Assembly (NCBI GenBank): GCA_028688175.1 | Contig: JAQTYS010000002.1 | Location: 17,153 to 41,925 of the forward strand | Source of the DNA: Methanothrix sp. | GTDB lineage: Archaea > Halobacteriota > Methanosarcinia > Methanotrichales > Methanotrichaceae | DNA: 24,773 bases | Direction of reading: 5' to 3' | Shown: positions 23,921-24,773 of the stretch, one piece after another | How positions within the stretch are numbered: position 1 is the first letter of the stretch | Layout: every line of letters begins with the position of its first letter | Notes under the pieces: model-generated | Database searches by the model: none | What the model saw: the letters and a program-made list of their open reading frames with translations, nothing else | What the model was told of the DNA's origin: nothing | Position numbers and translations under genes: made by a program

Positions 23921-24062
23921 GCAGGCAAGAAGAGGAGAGCCCAGGCATCTTCGAAGGCGTCTCTGCATTTTGGCTTGGAGCCGATCACCGGCACCAAGCC
24001 ATTAACGAGTTCTTTTATCGCAGAAGGCCAAGTCTTTTTGCATCTTTAAGAGTACGAAGAGC

Positions 24063-24773
24063 CTAGAGCACCAGGTGCTTGTTGTAGCTTAGCACTTCTG
24101 CCATAGTATTTGCTCCCGGCACTGATCCAGGGAAATTGGTGAATATGACGCGGGTGGCATTGATGCCCTTATCCTTTAACGACTCTTCAATGCCCTTTGC
24201 CAGCTCCCCGGACTGCATATTCTCAATGACGTAGCTAATGTTCTGGTATTTGGCAGGGTTGGCATTGATGTCGTCAACAATCTTGGCTGCCGTTTTGGTT
24301 CCATTCATGGCAAAGTCAGGAGCGAAGAAATTGACCACATTCATGCCCAGCCAGTTTTGCACGGGATCTTTTTGCCAGAGCATGACTATGACCTGGGTCT
24401 GGTTCAGCTGCTTCTTCTCCGACTCTGTAGGCTCGGCGGCATCAAAGCTCTTGGCATAATCATTGTAGCGCTGCTCGTAGTAGGTCTTGTTGGCCGGGTC
24501 TTTCTTCTCCAGCCACCCTTCTACCTCAGCGGCCAGCAGCTTGGAGTTGGCAGGCGTGTTCCACCCGCGAGAGGGGTTGGAAACGGTATTCCAAACAAAC
24601 GCTTTGTAGTCGTTAGCCTTCATAAAATCATTAACTGCGGGCATGTTATATCTTTGATCGTTGCTGTCGTTGTACGCCATAAACATGTTAGCATCTTTGA
24701 TGAAATCCATGTTGAGCTGGATGCGATTGGGAATGATGTCGGTCTGCAGGTGGGGGCAGAGAGTTGGGTCGGC
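24063..24773 (-). CDS. TroA/ZnuA-like metal-binding protein of an ABC transporter (N-terminus outside window)
   Basis: The minus strand is open through the window edge, so the gene is cut at its 5' side; the ATG at 24710 is internal. The visible part begins ADPTLCPHLQTDIIPN, followed by ANMFMAYNDSNDQRYNMPAVND and a long charged helix (LLAAEVEGWLEKKDPANKTYYEQRYNDYAKSF split over ~70-110), then VIVMLWQKDPVQNWLG and a C-terminal lobe ending PGANTMAEVLSYNKHLVL. Two lobes joined by a long helix, and metal-compatible Cys/His near the start, fit the cluster A-I (Zn/Mn/Fe-type) binding proteins. The assignment is by fold pattern, not by exact motif. It converges with permease C across 142 bp. Whether its metal role is linked to the Opp/Nik systems is unknown. 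Confidence 0.7.
   Translation of the reverse strand, partial: ADPTLCPHLQTDIIPNRIQLNMDFIKDANMFMAYNDSNDQRYNMPAVNDFMKANDYKAFVWNTVSNPSRGWNTPANSKLLAAEVEGWLEKKDPANKTYYEQRYNDYAKSFDAAEPTESEKKQLNQTQVIVMLWQKDPVQNWLGMNVVNFFAPDFAMNGTKTAAKIVDDINANPAKYQNISYVIENMQSGELAKGIEESLKDKGINATRVIFTNFPGSVPGANTMAEVLSYNKHLVL

Overview
The window is an ABC-transporter island, most likely from a methanogenic euryarchaeon of the Methanothrix/Methanosarcina type. The sequence shows AT-rich TATA-type boxes rather than bacterial -35/-10 pairs, GGTG/GGAGG ribosome sites, heavy use of ATA, AGA and AGG codons, and secreted binding proteins without a lipobox. The genus is inferred from the general look of the proteins; no database search was run.

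Layout. (a) 1-249: the end of a lysine/aspartate-rich ORF with a C-terminal hydrophobic segment. (b) 233-7517: two divergent units around a 110-bp control region carrying three 11-bp tandem repeats (3269-3301). Leftward: an MFS transporter, then an OppD-type and an OppF-type ATPase. Rightward: a peptide/nickel-type solute-binding protein (SBP), a SAM methyltransferase, and OppB/NikB-like and OppC/NikC-like permeases. Together they make one complete importer with a candidate exporter and a modifying enzyme. (c) 7518-8651: a debris zone with a 56-residue leftward gene, a decayed permease-C pseudogene, and the right end of an IS200/IS605 (TnpB-type) element. (d) 8652-14270: two SBP + permease-B pairs, both AT-rich. 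(e) 14273-15499: a second MFS gene facing the other way. (f) 15500-16029: AT-rich sequence ending in a fragment of a dead SBP gene. (g) 16030-18614: permease C, ATPase D, ATPase F. (h) 18717-20306: a lone SBP closed by a hairpin/U-tract terminator. (i) 20463-23920: SBP, permease B, permease C, GC-richer, with a terminator-like hairpin between SBP and permease. (j) 24063-24773: the C-terminal part of a TroA/ZnuA-like metal-binding protein on the minus strand, cut by the window edge.

How the genes work together. There are 5 SBPs, 4 B permeases, 3 intact C permeases plus one pseudogene, and two ATPase pairs. Four SBPs (8652, 11587, 18717, 20463) are close paralogues, as are their B permeases (10340, 13254, 22112) and two C permeases (16030, 23093). 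This looks like repeated duplication of an SBP-B-C-D-F operon followed by piecemeal loss, so several SBPs and permeases probably share subunits. The 3352-7517 system belongs to a different Opp/Nik subfamily. The substrate cannot be read from sequence; peptides, nickel/cobalt or a metal chelate are all possible.

Most interesting: the importer + methyltransferase + MFS arrangement, which resembles the logic of metallophore systems; the 11-bp repeats in its divergent promoter; the two pseudogene fragments that record lost operon copies; the TnpB/omega-RNA-like relic beside an opp gene; and a small unrecognised gene at 7562-7732.
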